Shown: positions 35,001 to 47,877 of the stretch, piece after piece
Position numbering within the stretch: position 1 is the first letter of the stretch
Layout: each line of letters begins with the position of its first letter
From: Hevea brasiliensis
Lineage: Eukaryota; Streptophyta; Magnoliopsida; Malpighiales; Euphorbiaceae
NCBI RefSeq assembly: GCF_030052815.1
Contig: NC_079510.1
Span: 8,503,375-8,567,374 of the forward strand
Length of the DNA stretch: 64,000 nt
Reading direction: 5' to 3'
Notes under the pieces: generated by a model
The model's input: the letters and a program-made list of their open reading frames with translations, nothing else
Database searches by the model: none
Told to the model about the DNA's origin: nothing
Translations under genes and position numbers: made by a program

Positions 35001-36080
35001 TGTCGTGGTGTACAACATGGCATATATGGAAAAAATTTGTGTCATGGCCTAAATTGTGTTATTGATTGGCAACATTATATTGTTCAGTTATTTGATCGAA
35101 TTGTGTTATTGATTTGCAAAACGATATTATTCAGTTATTCGATCGAATTGTGTTATTGATTTGCAAAACAATATTATTCAGTTATTTGATCAAATTGTGA
35201 TATTGATCGGCAACACTGTGTTATTCAGCAATTTGATCAAATTGTGTATGAATTGGCAATATGGTATTCTTAAACTATTTGACTAAATTGTGTTATTATG
35301 AATTTTGATAATTTGTGAATTGGAGTTTAAATTCCTTATGACATTCATTGTCTTGAATTTAACTATGGTTTTACGTGTCCACTATTTATATGGTTTATGA
35401 ATTGTGATTTAAAGTTGTATTTGGTTAATGTTGTGCACCACTGAGACATTGTCTCAGCGATAGCTTTTTATTGCTGTCGCAGGTAGACAGACAGATAGGG
35501 CAGCAGACTAGGCTGCTAGTACCGCCAGCGAGAGATTTTTGGGTATAGTGAGTATACCGCATTTTGTATTTTGTAATGTAATGTATATTCACTGTATGTA
35601 TATTTTGTTTTTGGTTTTGTGCAGTTGCAAATTCAAATTGTACCTTGAAGTTGTAAATTAATTATGAGCTATTTGACTTGTAAAAACTGTATTATATTTC
35701 CTTATCTCAGACTTTGAAAAATTTCTATGGAATTGAGTTGATAAATTGTTGTGTTGAGAAATGTATTGGAGTTGAGATTTGGAAAATTATTGAAGTGTCT
35801 TTTTACAGGTTTTCTGAAGAACTGTTTTATCCAAAATAAAGATGGCACTCTACCAAAATTTTTACAGAAATTCCAAATAAATCAAATGAGTTAATTGTTT
35901 CACTTCAGTTCACAAAAGTTTTTAACACCTGTAAATAGTGCTCACCACTGTAAAAGAAGTAAGAAAAGTTTTTAAAAATCCCTTGTAGTGTACTTAATGG
36001 GTTATCAGTAGACGAAGTTGGTAATTCATTAGGTATACTACGGGATCATGTTATGCCTTACAAAGGGGTAGGGTGTGACA
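32002..36080 (+). mobile_element. Solo LTR S1 (4079 bp) in the 5' LTR of element D
   Basis: Starts TGTAACACCCCTAAG and ends GGGTGTGACA, flanked by TGTTG at 31997-32001 and 36081-36085. The host sequence before and after joins perfectly with 50401-50420 of the other D LTR. No primer site, coding region or polypurine tract lies inside, so this is a solo LTR, normally left by recombination between the two LTRs of one element. It is longer than S3 and S4 partly because of a 47-bp tandem array. Palindrome at 33527-33553, donor-like GTAAGT at 32877, double hairpin at 35441-35486. Confidence 0.95.
35052..35290 (+). repeat. 47-bp tandem array in solo LTR S1
   Basis: AATTGTG anchors occur at 35052, 35099, 35146, 35193, 35240 and 35286, a spacing of 47, 47, 47, 47 and 46 bp. 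Units read roughly AATTGTGTTATTGATTTGC followed by an AT-rich part ending TTTGATC. S4 has about two units near 62168-62230 and S3 about one near 41980-42030. Confidence 0.88.
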
Positions 36081-39075
36081 TGTTGCCAACTTTGAGTATG
36101 AATTTATAATGATTAAATATGATAATGGTTTGTAAACACTTTTATAAATAGAAATTTTTTTGAATATGATTTGAAACCACAGTTGACATAGCAATATGTT
36201 TTGAATTCTCATTAGCTTGTTTAGTGAGATATCTCCTCCACAAGATGGGGTGAGTTCCTTCCTCTCTGGCTGGCCAGTTGGGGAAGAGTTTGGATGAGTA
36301 CTCATATATACTAGCTAGTCTTTGTTCCTCCCTTTTAGCCTCGGTTATTGGGAGAGTTTGAAATATCGTGGTGTACAACACGGCATCTATTATGAATTTT
36401 GTGTCATGGGTCCAACTGTGTGAATTATTGGCAACGCCCTTTAAATTATGCATAGTTTGATAAATTATAGTTGAAATAAATAATTTTTCAGTGATTCAAA
36501 ATTTTTGTATTGTTTCATGATTTAAAATAAATGTAGATAAATAGTTATTATCTGATCAAAATGTTATTCAAATGAATAATTTGCATGAATGAAAATAATG
36601 ATTTTTGGATGTCACGAATTTTGAAGAATTTAGAAATTTTAAATTTTTATTTGTTATGAGTTCTCAAAGCATAAATTGTCACACCTTACCCCTCCGTAAG
36701 GCATAACATGATCCCGTAGTATATCTAATGAATTACCAAACTTCGACTACTGATAACCCATTAAATATACTACAAGGGATTTTAAACCTTTTCTTATTTC
36801 TTTTTACAGTGGTGAGCACTTTTGATAGTTGTTAAATTTTATTTTTTTTTAACTGAAGTGAAACCAAATAACACATCTGAAGTATCAATAATTTATGTAA
36901 ATATTTTGGCAGAGTGCCATCTGTATTTTGAATAAAATAGTTCTTCAAAAACCTATAAAAAGCACTTCCAATCTATTTGTTCAATCCCAAACTCCAGTAT
37001 GGTTCAACACAATTAATTTCTCAATATTTGTTAAACTCAATTCAACATCAATTTCCAGTATTTCCAAAGATAGACTACAAAATGACTGAATAATTCAAAA
37101 TTTGAGATAAGAAATAAATATATTACAACTTTAGTTTACAACTGCTCAAAACCAAGTACAATATATACATACAGAGTACATACATTATAACAAAAATTAC
37201 AAAAATATGGTATACTCAATATACCCGGAAAAATCCCAAAATGTAGCACAAGTAGCCTACTCTGCTGCTCTGTCTGTCTGTCTACCTACGACAGCAATGA
37301 AAAAGCTATCGCTGAGCCAATGTCTCTGTGGTGCACAACATTAAGAAAATGCAATTTAAAATCATAAACCATAAATCATATAAACTGTGGATACTTAAAA
37401 TCATAGTTGAATTCAAAAGAAAGAAAAATGTCATAAAGAATTAAACTCCATTTCACAATGTCTCAATGAATATCAATAAATCACACACACAGCTTAATCA
37501 TGTTTCCAATGTCCAATTCATCCCAAAAGCCAATGGCTAATGAGGAATAACATAGCTAGCAATTATATGAGTACTCATCCTATTCGTTCTCAACTGACAC
37601 ACACCTCAACACTTCAGCCAGAGAGGGAATTCAAAGCCAATTCGTCCCACTAGACAAGCTAGTGAGGAATTCAATCAAATACACATGATAGCTGTGGTTT
37701 CAAATCATTTGCAATATTTTTCAAGCAATAAGTATCCATCAAATATCATTTAAATAAATTTTCCACAATTTAAGCAATAACATACAAATTGTCATAATTT
37801 ATTTCAATTGAAAATTCAAAAGGAATAACTGTTGTGCGCAAACCTCTGATGAGTAGCCTCTTGGCCTTGACTCAGTGTTTCTTTCCTCTTTCCTGAGTCT
37901 TTGCTAACTGAAACACACAATTTAAAGTGTTTCAGTACTCAGTTAAATTGTTTCTAACAATAAGGTTCAATAATTAAATTTATTTAATACTATTGCTTTC
38001 ATTAGTCAACCTATAATGTTGACCTTTGATGCACTCTAGGGGAATAAATTTTAATATTATCAATATGTCACATTTTATAGTCCTTTAGTATTGGTATATG
38101 TTACCAATTTCATTTTCAAGTGTATTGCATTTTATTGCAATTTATCAGATTTTGGAATGCTGTTTTGACCTAGCCAGATGACCTAGTTTCCTCAGTTTTC
38201 GGGTTCTAGTTCGAATTACAAGCTTGTAGGTCTATGTCTTACTGAACTTTTGCCACAAATTTTAGGTCATTTGGAGTTTACTAGACCAAGTTATGGTCAT
38301 TTTACTATTGCTGGACAGATTGCACTAAAATGGCAAACTTAGGTCATTTTTAGGTCATTTCCGATTCTGGCAGTTTTTATACCCGAATTTGTGCAAGCAT
38401 TTTGACTTGATTATGGTCATTTATGAGTATTGGTGTCTTCATAAGAGTTGTAGCTCTATGTCTAAGCTTTCCATGGTATAAATTTCAGGTCATTTGGACC
38501 TGAGTTGAGTGAGTTATGGCCAAAATACTGACTGCTGTTCAAATGGTCAATTTTCAGGTTTGCAAAGTCACTAATCCGGATTTGGTCAATTCTCATGTCA
38601 CTTTCTGGACAGAATTTAGGTAAGCTTTCTTCATGAAAGTTGGCACATTTTGTGCCTAGTTTCACCTCCAATTGACCTCATACCAATTGGAGTCACACAA
38701 TTCCATTTATAGCCTAAAATACATACTGCCCTTAGCACATTTTTGGAGCATCAACCAATCACACATTCAACTAACTATACTTCACTTTCCAAACCTAATT
38801 TGCATTTGTATCATACCACAACCATTCATCACTTTACATTATAGTCACTTTAGGCAGAATATAACCAATTTAGAATGCACCAATTGCACTTCCAATTCAC
38901 AATATCAAATTCTAAATAACATATACACATAACACTCCTAACCATTACCAATAACTTCCATCATCAATTATATAAACTGCCCCTACATCATCACCACCAG
39001 AATTCATCAATAAGTTTCATGATATCATATATAATTTCATGAGTTTAAAGGCCACCCAAAAATGGCAGTTTACTT

Positions 39076-42000
39076 TGTAACACCCCTAAATTCGGTAGTG
39101 CGTTCTACTGTTCCGGTGACCAGTGTTGTCCGGACAGCTAGGATGCCTAGAACTACACTTCGATATGAGTGAGGAGACATAAAATAATGAAATACAAGAA
39201 AAGAAAATACAAGAAAAATAAAGGAAAAATAATAGCAAAGAAATGTAACCAAGTTAAGCGAGCCGAGAACCCTAGCGATGGGTGACTGCACCAGGAAGTC
39301 ACGACGTGGACCGTTGACTAGCCCTGGACCGCAGGGAACCCTGGAAAATATTTTTTGGACTTAAAGAGACATCAATTGAAGTATAAATATCATTAGAAAT
39401 ATCAAATAAAAATTAATTAATTAGTACAAAGAAAAGTGAGAAATCGAAAAACGGACAAAACTCGGTGTTACCGAAAAATCGAGAATGCAACCCGAACAGG
39501 GGCATTGTGGTCATTTGACAACCCGAGTTGTCTTTTGACCTAAATTTCCATTAAAAATAAATGATATTACACTTGGAAAATGTCATGAAAAATTAAATGG
39601 GTGGTACATAGTTTAAATAGCAAAAATTGGGAGCTTAATGTGGGAATAAGGAAAGTTATGAATAAACAATCATTAAATATCACTTAGTGCTCCACTCACA
39701 CCTAAAGTGGACCGCTTAATCTGCATTTGGACAGCAGATTCATTTTCTTCTTCAACCTCAAAAATTCAGCTGTAAGCCTCCATTGAAGAACCACCATGGC
39801 CATCCATGGCCAAGCTCCATGCAACCATGATTTAGCCATATTTTTCACTAGCTTCCTTCACAAAAACTGTTCTACACCACTTGGGCAGTAGATAGGCAGC
39901 AAGAAGACCAAGTTTTGGTGAAGTTTTGAAGAGTTTCCAAAGTGGTAAGTTGGTGTTTTTGATGCTTGCTTCATTAAAGATTGTGTGGATGTTATGAGTA
40001 CTTGAATTGTGGAAAGAATTTTGGAGTTTGATGTTCTAAGGGAGATATTTATTTTTGGCTGCCATGGAAACTCCTTAAGGGCAGTTTATTCTTGCTTGTA
40101 AATGGTAGATTAAAGAGTTGATTAAATGTATATTGTGTAGGAAATTATTTGGGTGATGTGTACTTAGTATATGTGAATGTGTATTGAAATTTGAATACTT
40201 GGAAATTATGGGAATGTAATGCATGAAATGGCATCCTGGTTTGGTGAACCATAAGGATGTTATTTCTTGTTTGGATTATGGAATATTAATTTTGAATTGT
40301 GTTGATTATTATGGCAGCTTGGGTATGTGTGTGATGGTGTGAAGTTGGACATGTAATTGAGCATGAATAGGTGACTAAATTGTTGTAAATGAGTTTGACA
40401 AATTCTGCACTTAATGGTGTATGTTGAATGTGATTGTAAGTGGCCAAAATGATAAAAAAATATGTGGTAAAATATGTTTAGGTTATGGTACAAACCAGAT
40501 TGGGTAAGAATGTATGAATTGGTAAATGCTAAAAGTGAGCTTTGATGAGTAATAAAGAAAGTGCAATAGGGCAGTATGCATTTTGGCCTAGAACTTTAAG
40601 TGTGTGGCTCCAATTGGCATGAGACCAATTGGAGGTGAAACTAGGCACAAAATGTGCCAACTTTCATGAAGGAAGCTTGCCAAAATTCTGCTTGTAAGGT
40701 AACTTGAAAAGTGACCAAATCCGGATTAAGTGCAAATAAGGCCTGAAAATTCACCATTTGGGCAGCAGTTAGTGTTTAGGCCATAACTCACTCAAAACAG
40801 GTCCAATTGACCTGAAATTTTGACCATGAATAGTTAAGACCCATATATACAAGTCTTATGAAGACACCAAATCCCAGAAATGACCATAAGCAAGTCAAAC
40901 AGCTTGCACAAGTTCGGGTCCAAAAACTGGCTGAACCTAAAATGACCTAAAGTGACCAATTTTGATGCAGTTTGACCAACAATAGTAAAATGACCATAAC
41001 TTGGTCTACATAACTCAGAATGACCTGAAATTTTGCCCTGCGTTCCATAAGACATAGATCTAGAAGTTTGTAGTTTTGACCGAAACCCGAAAACTGAGGG
41101 AACTAGGTAGTCCGGCTAGGTCAAACTAGCATCCCGGAATCCAGCAAATTGCAAGAAAATGCAGTATACACGGAAATGAACTTGGTAACATGTACCAACT
41201 CTAAAATACTATCGAATGTGACATATTAATAACATTAAAACCTAATTCACCTAGAATGCATCGAGGGTCGACATCTTAGGTTGACTAAGCAAATATTAGA
41301 ATTCAGGGAATTACTTATCAAGCATTATCGTTAGAGACAATTTAATTTAGTACTGAAACACTTCAAATTGTGTTTCTCAGTTAGCAAAGACTCAGGGAAA
41401 GGGAAGGAAACACTAAGTCAAGGCCAGGAGACAGTTATCAGAGGTTTGTGCACAACAGTTATTTCTTTTGAATTTTTCAATTGAAATAAATTATGACTAT
41501 TTGTATATTATTGTTTTCAATTATGAAAATGTGTTTGAATGGATACTTATTGCTTGAAAAGCATTGTAAATGGTTTGAAACTGTGGAAAAATTGATTTAG
41601 TGTGATTTGTGAAAATTGAAGTTAATTATGAATTGTGTTGCCATTTTGTGAATGAAATTATGACTTTGGAAATTTATTGGATTCTCACGAATCATTTGAA
41701 TAAAATGTTTGGAATTGATTTTGTGTTCACACTTAGCATGACAGTATCATATCATTCCTTCTCCATTTATGGGGTTGTGATCGTTTATTTTCCTTCTCCA
41801 TTTATGGAGTCGTGATCGCTTATTTTTCTCCCTCTCTGGTTTACCAGTTGAGGTGATCGGATGAGTACTCATTATATAGCTAGCTCCCTTCCTCATTGAT
41901 TTCGATTAGTGGGGTTGTGATTGCTTTGTCGTGGTGTACAATGCGGCATTGATCGGAAATTTTGTGTCATGGCTTAAGTTGTGTATGAATTGGCAACACT

Positions 42001-42907
42001 GTGTTCGTAAATTATTTGACTAAATTGTGTTATTATGAGCTTTGATAATTTGTGAAATGGAGTTTAAATTCTTATTGACATTCATTGTCTTTTGAATTTA
42101 ACTACGTTTTGATTACTGAGATTTTTTGTGATATTGTGTTAAATTCCTTATGACATTCATTATCTTGAATTTAACTATGGTTTTATGTATCCATCATTTA
42201 TATGATTTATGAATTGTGATTTAAAATTGTATTTGGTAAATGTTGTGCACCACTGAGACATTGTCTCAGCGATAGCTTTTCATTGCTGTCGCAGGTAGAC
42301 AGATTGACAGGGCAGCAGACTAGGCTGCTAGTACATTCAGCGAGAAATCATCGGGTATATTGAGTATACCACATTTTGCATTTTGTACTGCAATGTATAT
42401 TCACTGTATGTGTATATTGTTCTTGGTTTTGAGCAGTTGTAAATTAAAATTGTACATTGAAGTTGTAAAATAAATTATGAGTTATTTTGACTTGTAAAAT
42501 TTGTACTATATTTCTTTTATCTCATCCTTTGAAAATAGTAAAAAAATTTATTGTGGATTTGAACTGAGAAATATATTGTGTTGTTTAACTGTTGGAGTTG
42601 AGATTGAGAAATATAATTGAAGTGCTTTTTACGGGTTTTTCTGAAGAACTCTTTTATTCAAAATTAAGAGAGCACTCCGCCAAAATTTTTATAGAAATTA
42701 CTAATATTACAAATGTGTTAGCTGTTTCCCTTTAGTTCAAAAAAAAATTTTAACACCTGTAAATAGTGCTCACCACTATAAAAAGAAGTAAGAAAAGTTT
42801 TAAAATCCCTTGTAGTGTATTTAATGGGTTATCAGTAGACGAAGTTGGTAATTCATTAGGTATACTACGGGATCATGTTATGCCTTACAGAGGGGTAGGG
42901 TGTGACA
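39076..42907 (+). mobile_element. Solo LTR S3 (3832 bp) nested in solo LTR S2
   Basis: Starts TGTAACACCCCTAAATTCGG, ends GGGTGTGACA, flanked by TACTT at 39071-39075 and 42908-42912. No internal region. This is the deepest level of the nest: C, then D, then S2, then S3. Donor-like GTAAGT at 39945, palindromes at 40608-40658, double hairpin at 42253-42297 with perfect stem 1. Confidence 0.95.
40608..40658 (+). other. Twin palindromes conserved in the LTRs
   Basis: Palindrome 1 has arms CTCCAATTGG and CCAATTGGAG around a 7-base loop. Nine bases later palindrome 2 is GGCACA-AAA-TGTGCC (40644-40658). Palindrome 1 also occurs at 1059-1085, 8608-8629, 16848-16868, 21243-21269, 28806-28830, 30918-30944, 33527-33553, 38666-38692, 49337-49363, 58596-58620 and 60751-60778, on whichever strand the LTR lies. 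Palindrome 2 is kept in the A and solo LTR subfamily. It may be a protein binding site or an RNA hairpin; function unknown. Confidence 0.8.
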
Positions 42908-44835
42908 TACTTGGGTATTGAATTTCCCTTTCAAACCCTTAATTTCAATTGCTCAAATACATAAACACATGGAATTAACTAACCAATACATCAGATTTCT
43001 TTAATCAAACTTAATTCCCATTAAACATCATCAATTACATCAATCACAAGTGAGAATAATCTGCTCACATTTCCTTTCCATGGCTACCAAAAGTTACACC
43101 CAACAATTACTCAAGTAATTCTTTCAATTTTTCAACCAAAATACTACCCACAACCTCAACACAAGTTTTAATTAAGCAAGGGAAGAAAATGGACACTTAC
43201 CTCTTGTGTGCTTTCTCAAAACTTCACCAAAATTCTCCTTTCTTACTCCCAATATGCTGCCCAAGGTGTGTGTGCAAGCTTTAATAAAGAAACCAAGTGG
43301 AAAAGAGGTGTAAATCATGGGTGCATGGAGGTTTCTTCAATTTGGCCATGTTGGTTCTTCAATGGAGGCTTTCGGCTGATTTTTTTCTCAAGGCTAAAGA
43401 TAAGTATTCTGCTGTCCCAAAGGCTTATAAAGGTGTCCCAAATTATGAGTTAGTGGAGCACTAACTTGGATTAAAGAATTAATTATCCAAAGTTTCCTAA
43501 ATTGTAATTTTACCACCATTCTTTCATTATTAATATAATGTACCACAATTTAATTTTTTTATGATATTTTCAAAGTTTAATATCATTTATTTTTAATGGA
43601 AATTTAGGTCAAAAGGCAACTCAGGGTGTCAATTGATCAAAATGCCCCTATTCGGGTTGTATTCTCGATTTTTTAGTAACACCGATTTTTGTCGGTTTCT
43701 TGATTTCTCGTTTTTCTTTGTATTAATTAAATAATTTTTTTTTGACATTTCCAATGTCATTTATACTTCAATAGATGTTTATTTAAGTCTTAAAAATATT
43801 TTTCAGGGTTCCTCGCAGTCCAGGGCTAGTCAACGGTCCTCGCTGCAACTTCCCAGTGCAGTCACCCATCACTACAGTTCTTGGCTTGTTTAACTTAGTT
43901 ACATTTCATTGCTCTTATTTTTCCTTTGTTTTTCTTGTATTTTCCTCAATTGTATTTCATTATTTCATGTCTTCTCACTAACATTTAAGCGTAGTTCCAG
44001 GCATTCTAGCTGTCCAGATAGACATTGGTCATCGGAACAATAGAAAGCACTATCAAATATAGGAGTGTTACATAAATTGTATTAAGTTTTAAATTATTAG
44101 TTGTGCACCACTGAGTTCACCACTCAGCGATAGCTTTGTATGCTGTCGCAGGTGAAAAAAAATATAAAGCAGCTGAACGAGATTACTGAAAGACACTATG
44201 AAACTATCTTCGGGTATATCATAGGTATACCCTTGTACATTAGATTTTGATATAATTCTGTAATTATATGTATGTAATTTCATTTGAGCAGTTGTATCAA
44301 CTCTTTTGTAATATATTTTTGGACTGTAATCAAATACAAATTATTTTAATATTATCTTGAGATTTTATGTACTCATAAAGTTTTGTACTACTAAATTTTT
44401 GATGCTCCCATGAATGTAAATATTAATTTTATTACCTTAATGAGATGCTTCAATATTTGATTTAATTTAAACTGTGTATTGAGTTGTTTGCGCTAATTTG
44501 TGAAATGAAATCAAATAATGGAGTTGTGGTTGAGAAATATATTGGGAGTGTCTTTCTTTTCAGGTTTTAAAGAACTGTTTTCTCAAAATACAGATGGCAT
44601 TTTGCCAAAATTTTTGTAAAAATTGCGGAGATTTTAAAAATCCAAAAATTTGATTTATGTTTGGACTTTAAATAAAGGTTTTCAATATCCGAAAAAAAAA
44701 ATTACCCACCAATTTAAAAATGAACGAAAATTGTTTTAAAATCTCTTGTAGTATATTTAATGGGTTACCAGTATTCATTAGGTGTATTATGGGAGCATGT
44801 TACATCTTACGAGGAATAGGGTGTGACATGTTTAG

Positions 44836-44847
44836 TGGTATCAGAGC
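44836..44847 (+). promoter_or_regulatory. Primer binding site of element D
   Basis: TGGTATCAGAGC, perfect, 7 bases after the LTR end at 44828. It is kept intact while the coding region nearby has collapsed. Confidence 0.92.
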
Positions 44848-45019
44848 TAGTTTTTAAGGTAAATTTTGAACTATGAATTTGAAATATTTTTTTTGATAAG
44901 TACAACTGCTCGAATGTTTGATACATATAGTATATTTACATCATAAATATGAACTAACGGGGAGGAATCTCATTGTGTTGGTTGTACAAAAAGTAGGAAA
45001 AAAAATTTTGTGAATAGAT

Positions 45020-45844
45020 ATGGACAAGGGGGATAAAACGATAGAGCAGTTTGATACAGCTAATATACAAAGAGAGGCCCCAGTTCCGTAGAGCGTTGGA
45101 AGTCCAGCTGCACCAGTCCCTCCTATACAAATTACTGTACAAATGGCCTAGCAGATGGCCATGTTCTTTCAACAAATGGCTAATAATCTGTCAGCCCAGG
45201 CCCAAGTATAAACCCAACCCCCTCAAGAGCAGCATGAAAAAGGAAAAAGTGGGAAACCTATCGGTCAAAGTTCAAGTAGTAATTTGGGAAAGAGAAAAGA
45301 TTTTAAGGGACCCCAAGCTCTTAAGTATGACAAAAGCGGATCTTCAGGGCGGAAACAAACAAGGACCATTCGTCAAAGAACCATAAGTTCCTACCCTATC
45401 CATCTCTGTGACGTTTGTGGAAAATTAGATAGGGGTATTTGCTATAGGGTCACTGAAGCCTGCTACAACTGTGGTGGAATCGGACATTACGCTTAAGATT
45501 ATACTAGCGCACGTCGATTTATGCCACATACTACACCAGAGGAATCAGTCCAAGGTTCTGATTTTAAAGGCTCATTAATAGTCAGTAGGGGCAGAGGCAG
45601 AAGTAGAGACAACACTTCGGATAATCTTAGCACAATGGACCAACCCGATCAGAGGAATACACTAGAAAGAGGGAACGCCATGCATCGAGGGAAAGAAGCA
45701 GAGACTTCAGATATAGTTGTCGGTACGTTCTTAACTTCTGAAAGGAATAATTATGTACTATTTGATTCCGGCTCTACTTATTTATATGCTAATGCTAGAA
45801 TTATATGTTCTACTGCTATTCCCTTGCATGGAAATAAATTTTGA
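45020..45844 (+). pseudogene. Element D gag and protease remnant
   Basis: The likely start ATG 45020 (MDKGDKTIEQFDTANIQREA, then a stop) aligns with MEEGD of the other elements. After FQQMANN the sequence jumps to EKGKSGKPIGQSSSSNLGKR, so most of the gag core is deleted. A zinc knuckle remains (CYNCGGIGHYA, then a stop in place of the next codon). Protease is suggested by ETSDIVVGTF and YVLFDSGSTYLYANARI, with the frame lost after 45844. Confidence 0.85.
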
Positions 45845-47835
45845 TGTGTTAGTAATTAGTCTTTTAGGATAAGAATTGCGATAATAAGTGTGATTGGAAT
45901 TAATTTTGGAAAAGTTTCTAGTGAGAGACATCTCCTAGACTACGATAAATTATAAAATTAATTAGTAAGCCTAAGTAGGTAAGGCAAAAGGACCTAAAAG
46001 TAAGTTATAGTAATATAGCTGTCTTAGAGGTAAAGGTATTACTGCTGATAGATGTCAGTGGGTACCATAATCAAAATAAGTTTAAGATATTAGTGGATTT
46101 GAGAGAAATAAGATATAGGGAAGGTTGATCTATTGGGATGTATCGTAGTAACTATGCAATGTTCTTGATGTTTGTCTTTGTCGTGTAGATTACTGATCTT
46201 GACTTAGGATTTATTGTGTAGAGCTACGTACTACCCAATAGTACACAAGGATAAGAATAGTTACAAATGGCTTTCGCTCTGGCAAAAATATACCAGAATA
46301 GAGTTTTATTACTAAAACTGAGTTTGAAAATCCTAATTCCAGATTTAAAACTCTACAATTAGAATATCAAAAGATCAAGCTTGCAAGGTAGTGAGAGTTA
46401 ACGACTCCGTTACCCTAGCACGAATTATAGTACATCAGGAATTGTTATGGGACTAGAGATTTTAGTATGGTCAAAATTTAAAAATAACACCTATAGGGCT
46501 AAGTCATCCAGTCTCCGATATGGGGTTTATAGTTGTTTTGGTATTGCAATGGATCTTTTACTCAAAGTTTAGTAAGGAATAATATTCTATTTGTGTAGCA
46601 GTAAGACATACAATATAATTTTGTTCTCCTGGAAGAGACAGGATGCTATGGATGATAATTATAACTTATAAAACAGTTAAGAAATGATGTTCTACTGATA
46701 ACAGTAATTCGATAGGAACTAGTTGGCCAGGTATTCATTAGGAAGAGCACAATTTTATTATGTGGATCATAAGGATTAGATTAGGATTAATGCAAAACTT
46801 TTGAATAGCATGGGAAAAAGGAGAGTCTAGTAGACTCCCTTCTTAAGGTTAAAGAATTGTTTATGGTTCAATAAAAAAAAGGGGATAATGATCTCAAAAC
46901 AGCGGAAAACAAGCTATAGGATAACGGTAGATAAAAGAAAATATAGAAGTAAAAATTTGAATAATTGGTTAAACATGATAGAGAAATGTTACAAATATTG
47001 AAAGTATTAGCCAAAATGGTCAGAAGACCAATTCAAAGTAACATTGACGTGTAGAGGATTTATTAGAAATAATAAGGAGTATTAGTTCTTAACTCAACAG
47101 TCAAGTCAAGAAAGAGAATGACATTGAATTGTGAGAGGAGATAAGGGAGTTAATTAAAGAACAAATTGAAAAGTTCATATCCGGATGCGATTGGGAAGAC
47201 AAAGTAAATAAAAATTTTAAGATGTGTAATGATATTCCGAATTGTCCTACTAGGCAAGGGAGTGAATTAGCAAATAGTAAGTTAAATAAAAATGAATAAG
47301 ATGGTGCAAAACGACACATAAGCCTAGGTCATAAATAAAGATGAAAAATAATGGGTATAGACCTATGGCCAATTATGAGATAAGTATTTCTCATGTGATT
47401 GATGAAATTTCCTTATAAGGAAACATGAATTGAAATATTAAATAGAACAACACTAAGAGAAGATTATAATTATATAAGCAAATTAAACGTTGCATTTGAT
47501 TGTTAGAAGTCATACATAGACTTAAAGAAAAGAAGATTATGAGATCATATAGGAAGAAGAAAGACTAAGTTCTCACTTCATAGGACCATACGGAGTCCTA
47601 AAAGGAGTGGAACCGTTAGCACACAGATTTGTTTATGTCTAGAATTGAAATAAATTCAACTTTAACTTATGACGAGAAGCTCAGAAGGAACTTGACATAC
47701 ATGGTGAAGCAGTCGAAAAATAAATAAATATCATTGGTTAAAATTTTATGGACCATCATTCAGACTATGAAGTCACATAGAAATGTGAGGGAGACATGAG
47801 AAAACAAAACGCATAAATATTTAAGAACTAATAAT
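45845..47835 (+). pseudogene. Element D pol remnant, extremely degraded
   Basis: No RT catalytic box or integrase core can be read. Nucleotide-level echoes remain. Near 47555-47625 the words match the integrase GPY/F region of B (tctcacttcatagg, gtccta, gtggaaccgttagcaca). Near 47690-47800 they match the tail that in B encodes HEVKQLRNK and VLWNHHSG. The span is about 2 kb where an intact pol would need over 3 kb, so large deletions have occurred. Confidence 0.7.
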
Positions 47836-47864
47836 GAGTAAAATTTCGAGACGAATTTTCTTTT

Positions 47865-47877
47865 AAGGGGGGAAGAA
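47865..47877 (+). promoter_or_regulatory. Polypurine tract of element D
   Basis: AAGGGGGGAAGAA directly before the 3' LTR start at 47879; preserved although pol is not. Confidence 0.87.

Larger units (their letters stand above)
36677..44072 (-). mobile_element. Solo LTR S2 (about 3.56 kb) in element D, containing solo LTR S3
   Basis: On the minus strand it runs from TGTAACACTCC at 44072 to GGTGTGACA at 36677. It is flanked by TAAAT at 36672-36676 and 44073-44077. Without S3 its length is 36677-39075 plus 42913-44072. There is no internal region. It has the palindrome at 38666-38692 and a donor-like site with G at 43200. Hairpin 1 is imperfect here. Confidence 0.93.
29569..44828 (+). repeat. 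5' LTR of element D, in three pieces
   Basis: Pieces are 29569-32001, 36086-36676 and 44078-44828, total about 3.78 kb, separated by solo LTRs S1 and S2. The pieces line up with 47879-50410, 50411-51006 and 51007-51766 of the 3' LTR. It begins TGTAACACCCCTATATT and ends GTGTGACA. It contains an AAAAG repeat (about 30078-30113), a splice-donor-like GAG|GTAAG at 30463-30470, the palindrome at 30918-30944, and the double hairpin at 44111-44154. Confidence 0.93.

Noticed and set aside
36677..39075. Possible separate truncated LTR
   Set aside because: It joins 42908-44072 precisely once S3 is removed, with TACTT on both sides and TAAAT outside, so it is one solo LTR.
46000..47500. Search for a cellular gene in the internal region of element D
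   Set aside because: No open frame above about 70 codons, and position and end fragments match decayed pol, so captured host sequence is not supported.
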